Shown here: piece by piece, positions 42,709 to 52,546 of the stretch
How the letters are laid out: each line of letters starts with the position of its first letter
Numbering within the stretch: the stretch's first letter is position 1
Assembly: GCA_016721435.1 (NCBI GenBank)
Contig: JADKIC010000028.1
Span: 1 to 64,000, forward strand
Origin: Bacteroidota bacterium
GTDB lineage: Bacteria; Bacteroidota; Bacteroidia; AKYH767-A; OLB10
Length of the DNA: 64,000 bases
Direction: 5' to 3'
The notes under the pieces: generated by a model
Told to the model about the DNA's origin: nothing
Database searches by the model: none
The model's input: the letters and a program-made list of their open reading frames with translations, nothing else
Program-made: the position numbers and the translations under genes

Positions 42709-45700
42709 CTATTGAATTACTACCAAATGTTTAATATAGGTGGACTTCGAAGTGGTAAGCCGGATAATTATTAATCCAAGGTCATTGGGATAGATGCGAA
42801 TGCCATTGCTGAGCAGTTCGATTCGTGGATGTAATACTCGTCCGGCTATATCATTTACATGAAGTGTATAACCCGATGAAAGTTCATCATGAAGCAATGT
42901 AAAATCTGAATAAGTTGCAGTTGGGTTAGGTGAAAGTACAGCGGTGTTATTCTCATTACTCTCTTCTTCCACACGGCAAGGTATCGCGACCTGAAGGCTG
43001 GAAGTCTCCTTAAAACAACCATATGAACTGTATACACCAGCCTTATAATTTCCTTGTTGTTTGGCGCTAAAGGTGGATGAACTTGCCAATGGGATTAAAT
43101 TGTTGTTTCGCTTCCATTGATAGCTATACGGATTTGTTGAATTCACCTGCAACTGAACACTGTCTCCCTAAACAAAATGATGTTGGACCATTTATGACTA
43201 AACTTGCAGTAGGCTTTGCTTGACAGTAACCGGAACTTCTTTTGTATCCACTACCCCACAAGTTCCTGAAATGCGTACAAAATATTTTCCCGAGTAGAAA
43301 CCGAGAGGGGTACTATCAACTGCGCCGGGCAGCGCTAAATTATTTTATACCATTGATACGTGTTTCCCTGCCAGGGATACGCTGACAATTTTAAAACCTC
43401 ACCATTGCAAATCTGTGGATATGCCGAAGTATAAAGATAATTGACAGAACCATTTAAAACAGTAATGTTTACCGGATTCATTTTTACAGTACACAACCCA
43501 CGCTTAACTTCCAGTGAATATATTCCAGTACTTCCCGCTTGAAATTTATTTGGCAATACGGGGAGCAGTTCATCACCTGTTGAATCTGTCCATTTATAAA
43601 TTCCTCCCGGGATATAATTTGTTGTTATCGTTGGCGGATTTTTTTTACAGGCCGTCAGTCCGGGCGTAACTACACTGATTAACGATGGAATTGGAATCTT
43701 GCCAACATAAACAGGATTACTTACTAAAGTCCCACAGCTGTTATTTATCTCACAGAAGTAATTTCCAGAATCTTTTACATATAAATTAAACGCTGTAGCC
43801 CCGGCCAACTGTACTCCGTTTTTGTACCATTTATATTGCGCATTTATCCCATAAGGGGCACATTTTAGCAAGGTGGAATCCCCTTCACATACTTCCTTCG
43901 AATAGGATTCTATAACAGGTTGAACAAACCCCGTAAAAATCTCTACTTCATTAGTAAATTGAGTACCACAAGATGGATTGCTTACCTTACATCGGTATTT
44001 CCCTGACTTTAGAGCAATGATGCCAGGATTTCCATTTGTCATGCCAAGAGAAATGTCATTTCTAAACCATTCATAAGTTATTCCTATACCGACAGGGCTT
44101 ACGGCTAAAGGCAACCCACTACCACAGGACATCGTTCCGGATGGAGTACTTAAAACAGGGGCCGTTGTATTCAGCTTAATATTTAAGGGATAGGTGTCTA
44201 ACATCTGCATGCAGGTTGGATTATAATACCTCAATCTGTATTCCCCATTTTGAGTCACATTTAAAACCGGGGCGGTTTGATTGGCAAGTAACACGTTATT
44301 TCTTTTCCATTGAAAAGGGCCCGACGAACCTGTAGGAGCGTATAGTAGCACTGAAGATCCAACCCCACAACCGGTCACCTGACCAAAATACTGAATACTG
44401 TTTCCTACCCTCACATTCTGAATTCCTGTATAAAGCGTATAGGGTTTAGATCTTTTAGCACCACAGGTATTTGTAATTCTGCACGTATATAGACCGGGTT
44501 TAACAGGACTTGAAAATAAATTGGAACTATTTGAATGGGGTATCTCGTCGATTGCCCAATCGTAAGAATAAGAATTATTTTTTTGTACTAGTAAATGCCC
44601 AATGGCTTGACAAAATCCAGCTGCCACTGCAATATTTGAATCTTTGATTACAGGCTCAGGTACGTAATTTGCATTTATATAAACACTTTTTGTTTTCCCG
44701 GTATCGCAGGTATTCCAGGGAGAAAGCACCCGGAGTGCATAATAACCACTCTCCTTCACGACCAAAGTTGAAGAAACAGCTCCGGAAAGGATAGAATCAT
44801 TTTTTAACCATTGACATTGACTGGAAACTACATTTGTTGTGAGCCGAATCGAGTCCATACTCTTTCCGCAAAATTCATAGCGGTTATCTATTGAAGTTAG
44901 AGATAGGTTTTGTACTTGTGGTCGTGGACTAAAATAATACGCATTGGAATAACTGATTGCATTTCCTTGCCATGCAGAACAATAGTAATGCCCCTTGAAT
45001 TTCACATAAAGCGAATCATTGTTCACATTCATATTTTTAAAAACACGATTCTGATTAATACACCATTCATATTTATCAAATCCCGGAGGTGCTACTAATA
45101 AAACAGAATCCCCATCACAGGGTATTCCTGAGGCCGGAGTACTTTGGAGTAAAAATGTTGGAGACGCATTGGTCAGGCCATTGGTATCGCATTTGAGTAA
45201 TAGCATTTCTGTATTTTCCCCATAGGCATAATAACCGGCAACTAATAAATGGCTATTCGTTTTTCCACTCATTCGGGCAGCACCTGTAAATCCGTTATAA
45301 GAAGATCCTCCGGGGTAGCCCAAATTAACAATTACTGAAGAGTTCAGGAACTTATCAAACTTGAGCACATATCCGGAACATCCAAAGTTGCAATTCCCCA
45401 TCAGCAAATAAAATGCATCATTGTCACAGGGTAAAATATCGCTACCACTATCCGACAAACCATTGGCGAATGTGAGTGTGGATTGATAACCGAGTGAGTC
45501 TACTTTTCACACAACTGTGCTCGGCCATGTTCCCGCATTCCAGCCGAGGCCGGTCATTACAATCTGACGAGAAGACAATTCTGCAATTGCAAATCCATAC
45601 ACGCCATTGGTGCTGTTTACAATATCAACATTGAAAAGACGGTTCCATATTTGTGTACCCATCGAATCAATTTTTAAAACAAAAACACTGTCTTTATTGA

Positions 45701-46313
45701 AAGCAGAACCCACTTCACCACAAATACCAATAGTGCCGTCTGACAACATGGTCATTTGATTGGCTTTTTCATATAATCCAATATTAAAAACTTTATTCAG
45801 TAGCGTTGTACCTGCAGCATTTACTTTAACGAACCAGGTATCTGAATCTGTTGTGCCAATCAGGTACAAAATTCCGTTCCTGAATTTGAGATCAGAAAAA
45901 TTATCATATGTGGTTTTCGTGATCGTTCTTGTCCATAAAATAACTCCACTTGAATTCAATTTAATGAGGTATCCAGCCGATACAGTTGACCAATTGCTAC
46001 CGGCAACATATATTTCATCCTGATCGCCAATTGCTAAAGCCATTGGAAATTCAGTTGATGTAATAATCCCTATTTTTTTTACCCAAAGTAAATTTCCTGC
46101 AGGTGTGGTTTTGACAACAATAATGTCCCTATTCGCTGCTTGATCTGCATGTGTTTCTCCAACCATTACTACACAACCATCCGATAATTCAGCAACATCT
46201 TTCGCCCAATTTACACCCCCCGCAAGTGCATAGCTGTTTTTAAAAAACTGAGCGTCTGTTGAATGAAAAAACAAACTAAAAATTAGAATAATTGCAGGAT
46301 AAAAGTTTTTCAT
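42709..46313 (-). CDS. T9SS type A cargo with beta-propeller-like N-terminus and Ig-like repeats, paralog 3 (frameshifted)
   Basis: About 1200 residues; more diverged than paralogs 1 and 2. Signal peptide MKNFYPAIILIFSLFFHSTDA-QFF, propeller-like repeats (ELSDGCVVMVGE, IKLNSSGVILWTR), Ig-like repeats (YEWCINQNRVFKN, FCGKSMDSIRLTTN, VTGCGVGSSVLLYAPTG, MSCGSGLPLAVSP), and a C-terminal type A-like signal (AVLSPNPTATYSDFTLL...HVNDIAGRVL...HLVVIQ). Frame breaks: about 45460-45505, and 43150-43335, where the ~60 residues linking GNTYQWYK to VNSTNPYSYQWKRNN are out of frame. It lies first in the transcribed order of the three. Confidence 0.8.
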
Positions 46314-46332
46314 ACGACAGATAGTATATAAT

Positions 46333-46340
46333 CAAAGGTA
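46333..46340 (-). promoter_or_regulatory. -7 promoter element of paralog 3
   Basis: TACCTTTG on the minus strand (plus CAAAGGTA) matches TAnnTTTG 19 nt before the ATG. No good -33 match was found at the expected distance. Confidence 0.5.
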
Positions 46341-46484
46341 AAAAATTACCTTTTACTGAATTTGATTCTATTAAATTCACAGTGATTTTTCGACATACTT
46401 TGGCATTTAAAGTATATAATCAATTTATAATCAAAGTATTAAAACTTAAAAAGCAACATATTTCCACATAATTGTTAATTTCTT

Positions 46485-46492
46485 TACCTTTG
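46485..46492 (+). promoter_or_regulatory. -7 promoter element of the yceD-rpmF-plsX-fabH operon
   Basis: TACCTTTG fits TAnnTTTG exactly; a TTTC at 46461-46464 sits 20 nt upstream, where the -33 TTTG is expected. The ATG of the first gene is 47 nt downstream. Confidence 0.6.
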
Positions 46493-46539
46493 CACCCCTT
46501 GCAGCTAATCGTAACTGCTGTAATAATAATCGTTCTGAG

Positions 46540-47079
46540 ATGGCTGAGTCTCCATATCTTATCCGGTTTATCCAGTTGCCAACCGGGCAGCATGAATATA
46601 CATTCCGGATTGACGATTCGTTCTTTAAAGATCGGGAAGGCACTATTATACATGGTGCTTCAATTGAAGTAGATGTTGTTCTTCATAAAAGTTCCGGAGC
46701 TATGCAACTGGAATTAAAAATGAAAGGAGAAGTCACCGTAGATTGTATGCGATGCCTCGAAGCATTTATACTTCCTATTGAAATCAACAGAGTGCTTCTT
46801 GTCCGTATGGTCGAGACACTTACTCCGGAAGAGGATGATATAGATGCCATTCATATTGCTAAAACAGCTTATGAAATTGACCTTAAAAATCACCTCTACG
46901 ATTTCCTCACCCTTGAAGTCCCTTACAGTCCAGTGCATGAGGACTTGCCGAATGGAAAACCCGGTTGTAATCCGGAGATTCTGAAGCATATTAAACAGTT
47001 GAATAAAAAAGAGGAAGAAAAGGAAGAGAAAAAAGGGGATGATCGTTGGTCCGCACTTCGAAAGATTAAATTAAACTAG
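46540..47079 (+). CDS. yceD: DUF177 / YceD family protein
   Basis: Intact 179-residue protein. The family block VDCMRCLEAFILPIE (CxRC motif, ~residues 68-82) and the C-terminal DDRWSALRKIK are diagnostic of DUF177. YceD-type genes almost always precede rpmF; the protein has been linked to 23S rRNA precursor/large-subunit expression in plants and bacteria. A lysine/glutamate-rich stretch (NKKEEEKEEKKGDD) precedes the C-terminal motif. It is the first gene of the rpmF-plsX-fabH cluster, 32 nt before rpmF. Confidence 0.9.
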   Translation: MAESPYLIRFIQLPTGQHEYTFRIDDSFFKDREGTIIHGASIEVDVVLHKSSGAMQLELKMKGEVTVDCMRCLEAFILPIEINRVLLVRMVETLTPEEDDIDAIHIAKTAYEIDLKNHLYDFLTLEVPYSPVHEDLPNGKPGCNPEILKHIKQLNKKEEEKEEKKGDDRWSALRKIKLN

Positions 47080-47111
47080 TTGAATATTAATTAATTAAAT
47101 AAAAATAAGTC

Positions 47112-47297
47112 ATGCCAAATCCTAAACACAAACACTCGAAATCGAGAAGGGATAAACGCCGTACACATTACAAAGCAACTGCTCCTACTTTGGCTATTGA
47201 TGCCAGTACAGGTGAAGCACATCTTTGGCATCGCGCCTTCTGGCACGAAGGAAAGTTAATGTATAAAGGCAAAATTGTAATGGAACGTGAGGCATAA
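47112..47297 (+). CDS. rpmF: 50S ribosomal protein L32
   Basis: 61 residues. The N-terminus MPNPKHKHSKSRRDKRRTHY followed by KATAPTLA is the L32 signature. The zinc-binding cysteines of the C+ form are absent (AIDASTGEAHLWHRAF in their place), so this is a C- (zinc-independent) type, which is usual in some Bacteroidota. Between yceD and plsX, the conserved order. Confidence 0.96.
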   Translation: MPNPKHKHSKSRRDKRRTHYKATAPTLAIDASTGEAHLWHRAFWHEGKLMYKGKIVMEREA

Positions 47298-47353
47298 TGG
47301 TCTCATAGCTATTCTTAACCTTTAACAATAACTCTTCTTACAGACAGGCCTTG

Positions 47354-48307
47354 ATGAAAATTGGGATTGATATAATGGGTGGAGATTATGCTCCGAACGA
47401 AATCGTTCTGGGTGTAATTCAGTCACTTCCCGAATTGGAGGGCGATACCACATTGGTACTCTTCGGTGATGAGGTAGCTATAAAAGACCTCTTTAGCCGT
47501 GAGAATGCCGATATCAGCAGGGTGGAAATTGTTCATACAACCGAAGTAATAGGGATGGATGAGCAGGCCACCAGAGCCATTGCAGGAAAACCCGATTCAA
47601 GTATTTCCCGCGGCTTTGAATACCTGAAAGCCGGTAAAATTGACGGATTTGCTTCTGCGGGTAACAGCGGTGCTATGATGGTGGGTGCCATGTTCAGCGT
47701 AAAAACCGTTCCCGGAATTTTGCGACCTGCCATTAGCTCAGTTATTCCGAAGGAAGATGGAAGTTGGGGGCTTTTTCTGGATGCCGGTGCCAATGCCGAC
47801 TGCAAACCGGAACACCTGCAACAATTCGCCATCCTCGGTAGTCTATTCCTGGAACATGTGTATGGAGTGCCAAATCCTAAAGTGGGTTTGATGAATATTG
47901 GAGAGGAAGAAGAAAAAGGCAATATGCTTTGTCAGGCTACACACCCTTTGCTTAAAAATACCAGAGAAATAAATTTCATTGGCAACATTGAAGGCCGTGA
48001 TTTATTCAATGATAAAGCAGATGTTATTGTTTGTGATGGATTCACAGGCAATGTTATTCTGAAGCTGGCGGAATCTTTTTACAGCCTCATCAGAAGAAGA
48101 AAAATAAAAGACGAATATTTTGATCGGTTTAATTTTGAGAATTACGGAGGTACGCCGGTGTTAGGTGTAAACGCACCCGTAATCATTGCTCACGGAATTT
48201 CGAATGCCCGTGCGATCAAAAACATGATTCATATAACACGGAAAGTTACCGCTGCCGGTCTGACCGAAAAAATCGCTCAGGCGGTACACGAAAGCATCAC
48301 TCAATAA
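47354..48307 (+). CDS. plsX: Phosphate acyltransferase PlsX
   Basis: Intact 317 residues. Converts acyl-ACP to acyl-phosphate for phospholipid synthesis, at the membrane surface. Family blocks: MKIGIDIMGGDYAPNEIVLG, ASAGNSGAMMVGAMF, LDAGANADCKPEHLQQFA, GLMNIGEEEEKGN, VVCDGFTGNVILKLAE (as VIVCDGFTGN), and YGGTPVLGVNAPVIIAHG. The ATG at 47354 is chosen over a TTG one codon earlier because it fits the family N-terminus. The stop is one base before the fabH start. Confidence 0.96.
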   Translation: MKIGIDIMGGDYAPNEIVLGVIQSLPELEGDTTLVLFGDEVAIKDLFSRENADISRVEIVHTTEVIGMDEQATRAIAGKPDSSISRGFEYLKAGKIDGFASAGNSGAMMVGAMFSVKTVPGILRPAISSVIPKEDGSWGLFLDAGANADCKPEHLQQFAILGSLFLEHVYGVPNPKVGLMNIGEEEEKGNMLCQATHPLLKNTREINFIGNIEGRDLFNDKADVIVCDGFTGNVILKLAESFYSLIRRRKIKDEYFDRFNFENYGGTPVLGVNAPVIIAHGISNARAIKNMIHITRKVTAAGLTEKIAQAVHESITQ

Positions 48308-48308
48308 G

Positions 48309-49298
48309 ATGACCAAAGTTAGAGCTGCGATTACCGCGGTGCATGCATGGGTTCCACCCGATCTGCTCACCAACCACGACCTCACGAAACTCGTTGACAC
48401 CAATGAAGAATGGATTGAGACGCGTACCGGTATAAAAGAAAGACATATCCTGAAAGGGGAAGGCCTCGGCTCCTCCGACATGGCCGTTCAGGCTATTTTA
48501 CCCTTATTAAAAAAGCGGGGGATTGGTGCCGATGAAATCGAACTCATCATTTGTGCGACCACCACACCGGACATGCAATTTCCGGCTACTGCCAATATCA
48601 TTGCCGATAAAATCGGAGCTGTGAATGCCTGGGGATATGATGTCAACGCGGCTTGCTCCGGATTCATTTTCGCATTAACAACAGCTACTAAATTCATCGA
48701 AACAGGTACGCATAAAAAAGTTTTGGTAGTGGGTGTAGATAAGATGTCAAGCATCATTGACTATACAGATCGTGCGACCTGTGTCATTTTTGGAGATGGC
48801 GGGGGTGCGGTGCTGTTAGAGCCGAATGAAGAGGGAAACGGCATCATGGACTCTATATTAAGAGTAGATGGGTCCGGACGCGCCTTTTTGCACCAGAAAG
48901 CAGGTGGAAGCGTTAAGCCGGCAACGTTAGAAACTGTTGCAGCAAAAGAACATTTCGTTTATCAGGAAGGTCAGACGGTTTTCAAGTTCGCTGTTACTAA
49001 AATGGCGGATGTAAGTGCTGAAATCATGGAGAAGAATAATCTCACCGGCTCAGACATCTCCTGGCTTATACCCCACCAGGCTAACAAACGTATTATCGAC
49101 GCCACCGCCCGCCGCATGGGACTTCCCGACGAGAAAGTCACTTTAAACATTGAGCGTTATGGCAATACGACCAATGGCACTATCCCACTTTGCTTATGGG
49201 AATGGGAAAAGAAATTTAAAAAGGGCGATAACATCATCATTGCTGCTTTCGGAGGTGGTTTTACCTGGGGAGCTATTTGGGTGAAGTGGGCGTATTGA
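48309..49298 (+). CDS. fabH: 3-oxoacyl-ACP synthase III (KAS III)
   Basis: Intact 329 residues. Starts fatty-acid elongation by condensing an acyl-CoA with malonyl-ACP. Catalytic triad visible: Cys in NAACSGFIFAL (~111), His in LIPHQANKRI (~252), and Asn in YGNTTNGTIPL (~282). The N-terminus carries DTNEEWIETRTGIKERH, and FGDGGGAVLLEP and FGGGFTWGA are present. The TGA stop is fused to a heptamer repeat array. Confidence 0.96.
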   Translation: MTKVRAAITAVHAWVPPDLLTNHDLTKLVDTNEEWIETRTGIKERHILKGEGLGSSDMAVQAILPLLKKRGIGADEIELIICATTTPDMQFPATANIIADKIGAVNAWGYDVNAACSGFIFALTTATKFIETGTHKKVLVVGVDKMSSIIDYTDRATCVIFGDGGGAVLLEPNEEGNGIMDSILRVDGSGRAFLHQKAGGSVKPATLETVAAKEHFVYQEGQTVFKFAVTKMADVSAEIMEKNNLTGSDISWLIPHQANKRIIDATARRMGLPDEKVTLNIERYGNTTNGTIPLCLWEWEKKFKKGDNIIIAAFGGGFTWGAIWVKWAY

Positions 49299-49367
49299 AG
49301 GTTTAAGGTTTAAGGTTTAAGGTTCAAGGTTTAAAGTTCAAGGTTTAAAGTTCAAAGTTTAAGGTTT
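49298..49367. repeat. Ten tandem heptamers AARGTTY directly at the fabH stop
   Basis: Ten consecutive 7-mers, all AAGGTTT, AAGGTTC, AAAGTTC or AAAGTTT, start at the last base of the fabH TGA. The remaining ~240 bp to accB contain a GC-richer segment (49370-49480) with no ORF and then an AT-rich stretch that must hold the accB promoter; no clear TAnnTTTG match is seen. Confidence 0.9.
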
Positions 49368-49609
49368 CAATGTTGGTTCCCGGCGAATGAAGCGAGCGTT
49401 CCCTCAAGCAATCTTGACAGAGTCATTGCGTCGTTGATGAAATGAGGATGACGAGAGTTCCTCCAAGCGAAGTGTTCCCCCTTTTTATATATTTCCTGAA
49501 ATCTTTACTTTTATAGGAAGCACCCTTTATTGAATATTTGAAAAACAGCTTAAAATGCTCAAAAAAGCCTTAAAAACGCATATTTTTTAAAGAAATTTTG
49601 TGAAATCTG

Positions 49610-50149
49610 TTGGTTTTTGAAGATTTCTTCTATTTTTATCGATTCAAAATAAACATCCTTATCAACAAAAAGGAAATCGAAGAACTTATCAAGTTTGTAG
49701 CCAAGGCCGGAGTCAGTGAAGTGAACCTCGAACTGAAAGACTTTAAGATCACTATTAAAAATAGTCCGCCTAAGGTGGAACAAATTGTACAAACGATAGC
49801 TCCTCCGGTTGTTATGGCCGCGCCTGCACCTGCCCCTGTCGCAAGTGCCCCTTCCCCGGCTCCCGCCAATACTACACCGCCCCCTACAGCAGCTTCAGAT
49901 GACGCAAAATACATCACGGTAAAAAGTCCAATGATAGGAACTTTCTATCGCGCAGCCGGTCCCGACAAACCCATATTAGCAAACGTGGGCGATGAAATTA
50001 AACCGGGACAAGTGCTTTGCATTATAGAAGCCATGAAGTTGTTCAATGAAATCGAATCGGAAGTTTCCGGCAGAATTGTCAAAGTACTCGTTGATAATTC
50101 AAAACCGGTGGAATATGATACGCCATTGTTTCTTGTTGATCCGAGTTGA
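49610..50149 (+). CDS. accB: Biotin carboxyl carrier protein of acetyl-CoA carboxylase (BCCP)
   Basis: Carries biotin between carboxylase and carboxyltransferase. The N-terminal helix IKFVAKAGVSEVNLELKDF is typical; an Ala/Pro-rich linker (PAPAPVASAPSPAPANTT) follows, then the biotinyl domain with VKSPMIGTFY and the biotinylation motif EAMKLFNEIE (Lys). No ATG in frame near the expected start: the listed start is a TTG at 49610, which gives an unusually Phe/Tyr-rich N-terminus; the real start may be a non-ATG codon closer to KKEIEELIKFV, or be masked by an indel. A heptamer array begins at the stop codon. Confidence 0.9.
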   Translation: MVFEDFFYFYRFKINILINKKEIEELIKFVAKAGVSEVNLELKDFKITIKNSPPKVEQIVQTIAPPVVMAAPAPAPVASAPSPAPANTTPPPTAASDDAKYITVKSPMIGTFYRAAGPDKPILANVGDEIKPGQVLCIIEAMKLFNEIESEVSGRIVKVLVDNSKPVEYDTPLFLVDPS

Positions 50150-50331
50150 AGTTTAAAGTTTAAAGTTTAAGGTTTAAAGTTTCACTCACCACGTGACTAC
50201 GGGCGACGAATGCTTGTTTCGAGTTACACGAGATGAACACTGTAGCCCGCTAGTTATCGGGCCGATAACTGTCGAGCCTTGTACTGACGAGACAGGTTTA
50301 AGTTTTAAAGTTTAAGGCTTAAGGTTTGAGG
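50149..50331. repeat. AARGTTY heptamer arrays with a palindromic core between accB and accC
   Basis: About 4.9 heptamers (AAAGTTT, AAGGTTT) run from the accB stop (50149-50182) and a second, degenerate run is at 50294-50331. Between them is a GC-richer segment with a perfect 9-bp inverted repeat, AGTTATCGG and CCGATAACT, around a single G (50252-50270). The 304-bp accB-accC gap has no ORF. Confidence 0.8.
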
Positions 50332-50453
50332 ATAGGATTTGGAAAAATTGTTGAAGGATTCAGCAAGATTTTAAATTCCTGGATTTATAATCATAAACTA
50401 TACTTAATATGATAATTCTGCCTCTCATATGAGGTCATGACTAAATAGATTAT

Positions 50454-51791
50454 ATGTTTAAAAAAATACTGATTGCCAATAGAGGCGAAATTGCACTTCG
50501 CATTATTCGTACTTGCAAAGAGATGGGGATACGGACGGTTGCTTCCTATTCTACTGCTGACAAAGAAAGTCTTCACGTTCGATTTGCAGATGAAGCAGTA
50601 TGTATCGGTCCTCCTCCAAGCCGCGACTCCTATCTTAATATTCCCCGCATTATTGCAGCGGCAGAAATTACCAATGCTGACGCTATTCACCCCGGGTATG
50701 GTTTCCTGAGTGAAAATTCGAGATTCTCCGCCATCTGTGCGCAGCACGGAATCAAATTCATTGGAGCTACTCCGGAACAGATTGATGCCATGGGAGATAA
50801 GGCCAATGCAAAAGACACTATGAAAAGAGCCGGTGTGCCTACGATTCCGGGTTCCGATGGGTTGCTGGAGAATGTGGAACACGGGAAGAAAGTTGCGAAG
50901 GAGATTGGTTATCCTGTTATCGTAAAGGCAACAGCAGGAGGTGGTGGAAAAGGAATGCGTATTGTGTGGAAGGAAGATGAGTTGCAAAAAGCTTTTGAAA
51001 ATGCACAGACGGAAGCCGCTGCTTCTTTTGGCAATGATGGTCTGTATATGGAAAAATATATTGAGGAACCCCGCCATATTGAAATACAGGTGGCCGGTGA
51101 TCAATATGGAAAAGCTTGTCATTTGAGTGAACGCGACTGCTCCATTCAGCGTCGCCACCAGAAATTGCTGGAAGAAACGCCGAGTCCTTTTATGACAGAA
51201 AAGCTGCGTGAGCAAATGGGAGAGGCGGCCATCAAAGCCACACTTGCCAGCAGTTACGAAGGCGTAGGTACTATCGAATTCCTCGTAGACAAACACAAGA
51301 ATTTTTATTTTATGGAGATGAATACCCGTATCCAGGTAGAACATCCGGTTACGGAAGAAGTCATCAATTATGACCTGATCAAAGAGCAAATAAAAATTGC
51401 GGCGGGTGTACCTATCAGTGGAAAAAATCATTTCCCTACCATGCATGCCATCGAATGCCGTATTAACGCTGAAGATCCTTACAATGATTTCCGTCCAAGT
51501 CCCGGTAAAATAACTGTATTACATCAACCCGGCGGACATGGTGTGCGCGTCGACTCTCATATCTATGCCGGCTATACCATTCCACCTTATTACGATTCCA
51601 TGATTGCTAAACTGATTACCGTAGCTCAAACACGGGAAGAGGCGATGCAAACGATGGAGCGTGCATTGAGTGAATTCGTAATTGAAGGAGTAAAGACAAC
51701 CATTCCTTTCCACCAGCAACTTTTGCAGAATGAAGATTTCCGGAAGGGAAATTATACGACTAAATTCATGGAATCTTTTAAAATACGATAG
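50454..51791 (+). CDS. accC: Biotin carboxylase subunit of acetyl-CoA carboxylase
   Basis: Intact 445 residues. ATP-dependent carboxylation of BCCP-biotin. Blocks: KKILIANRGEIALRIIRTCKEMG (N-terminal domain), HPGYGFLSEN, the ATP-grasp glycine loop KATAGGGGKGMRIV, EKYIEEPRHIEIQVAGD, ERDCSIQRRHQKLLEE, MEMNTRIQVEHPVTE (catalytic Glu/Arg), and the C-terminal domain. Length is standard. It sits 304 bp after accB instead of the usual tight spacing, because a repeat lies between them. A large ORF on the opposite strand is its codon shadow. Confidence 0.96.
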   Translation: MFKKILIANRGEIALRIIRTCKEMGIRTVASYSTADKESLHVRFADEAVCIGPPPSRDSYLNIPRIIAAAEITNADAIHPGYGFLSENSRFSAICAQHGIKFIGATPEQIDAMGDKANAKDTMKRAGVPTIPGSDGLLENVEHGKKVAKEIGYPVIVKATAGGGGKGMRIVWKEDELQKAFENAQTEAAASFGNDGLYMEKYIEEPRHIEIQVAGDQYGKACHLSERDCSIQRRHQKLLEETPSPFMTEKLREQMGEAAIKATLASSYEGVGTIEFLVDKHKNFYFMEMNTRIQVEHPVTEEVINYDLIKEQIKIAAGVPISGKNHFPTMHAIECRINAEDPYNDFRPSPGKITVLHQPGGHGVRVDSHIYAGYTIPPYYDSMIAKLITVAQTREEAMQTMERALSEFVIEGVKTTIPFHQQLLQNEDFRKGNYTTKFMESFKIR

Positions 51792-51797
51792 GGGGGT

Positions 51798-51900
51798 TAC
51801 GAAATACGAAGAGTACGAAAGTACGAAGGGTACGAAAGTACGAAGGGTAGGAAGTAGGAAGGGTTCGAAGGGTTCGAAGAGTTAGAAAAATACGAAAGTT
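51798..51900. repeat. TACGAA-based degenerate tandem array after accC
   Basis: Begins 7 nt after the accC TAG. Units alternate TACGAAAG, TACGAAGGG, TAGGAAG and TTCGAAGGG (8-9 nt). The same core TACGAAA is found in the 26-nt array at 52547. Confidence 0.8.
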
Positions 51901-52002
51901 GTGAATGAATACTTAGCGTACGAATTGGCGACAAACAAATCAGTGCAAATCCTATTTATCCGTTTGATCCGTGTTCAACGATAGTTTCCAAAAGGAGTAA
52001 AA

Positions 52003-52515
52003 ATGTCATCTTTTAAGAAAATTTCTTTTTCAACGCGAGTGGGTAAGCTCGATTATTTATTGGGCATGCATTACGTGGAAGTCCCTGCAACTATCGTGAA
52101 GAAACTCGGCGGATTAAATAAACAACGATTGTATTGCAGCATCAATGAAAAAGTGCGCTACTCCTGCGGACTCATGGCGTTAAGTGAAGGGAGAGCCTAT
52201 ATCAGCATCAATAAAAAAAGGATGACTGATTTACAATTAAAGAATGGATCCATGATTGATGTTGTTCTCGAGCCGGACACGAGCACCTTCGGCATGGAGG
52301 TCCCTGAAGAACTGGAAGAATTATTAAAACAGGATCCGGAGGGAGAAGCACGGTTTTTAAAACTCAGCCCGGGCAAGCAACGAAACATTATCTATTTTGT
52401 AAGTGGAGTAAAATCCTCTCAACTTCGTATCGACCGCGCCCTAAAACTTATAAATAATTTAAAAGCATTGAAGGAAGGGAAGGAAACGATGCGTGAAATC
52501 TTTTATGGGAATTAG
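52003..52515 (+). CDS. DUF1905 / YdeI-OmdA-like protein
   Basis: Intact 170 residues. The N-terminal ~95 residues form a DUF1905-like beta domain (FSTRVGKLDYLLGMHYVEVP, then LKNGSMIDVVLEPD), and the C-terminal part has the YdeI/OmpD-associated pattern: VPEELEELLKQDPEGEARFLKLSPGKQRNIIYFVSGVKSSQLRIDRALKLI. Members of this family have been associated with outer-membrane protein/bacteriocin resistance phenotypes; function here is unproven. A clear Shine-Dalgarno (AAAAGGAG, 51990-51997), unusual in this window, supports the ATG at 52003. It is convergent with the giant gene downstream across a large repeat region. Confidence 0.82.
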   Translation: MSSFKKISFSTRVGKLDYLLGMHYVEVPATIVKKLGGLNKQRLYCSINEKVRYSCGLMALSEGRAYISINKKRMTDLQLKNGSMIDVVLEPDTSTFGMEVPEELEELLKQDPEGEARFLKLSPGKQRNIIYFVSGVKSSQLRIDRALKLINNLKALKEGKETMREIFYGN

Positions 52516-52546
52516 ATTTGTCGGAGAATAATATTTGTTGGAGGAT

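Noticed and set aside
49298..49367. Telomere-like heptamer (AAGGTTT) as a chromosome end
   Set aside because: Only ten units inside an operon on continuous sequence, with further copies elsewhere; no hairpin or end structure.
50184..50290. tRNA or small RNA gene
   Set aside because: No cloverleaf or CCA-compatible acceptor stem could be formed; only a 9-bp palindrome.
50391..51446. 351-codon ORF on the strand opposite accC
   Set aside because: It lies wholly over the conserved accC coding sequence, is rich in Cys/Phe/His from codon bias and shows no domain; a shadow ORF.
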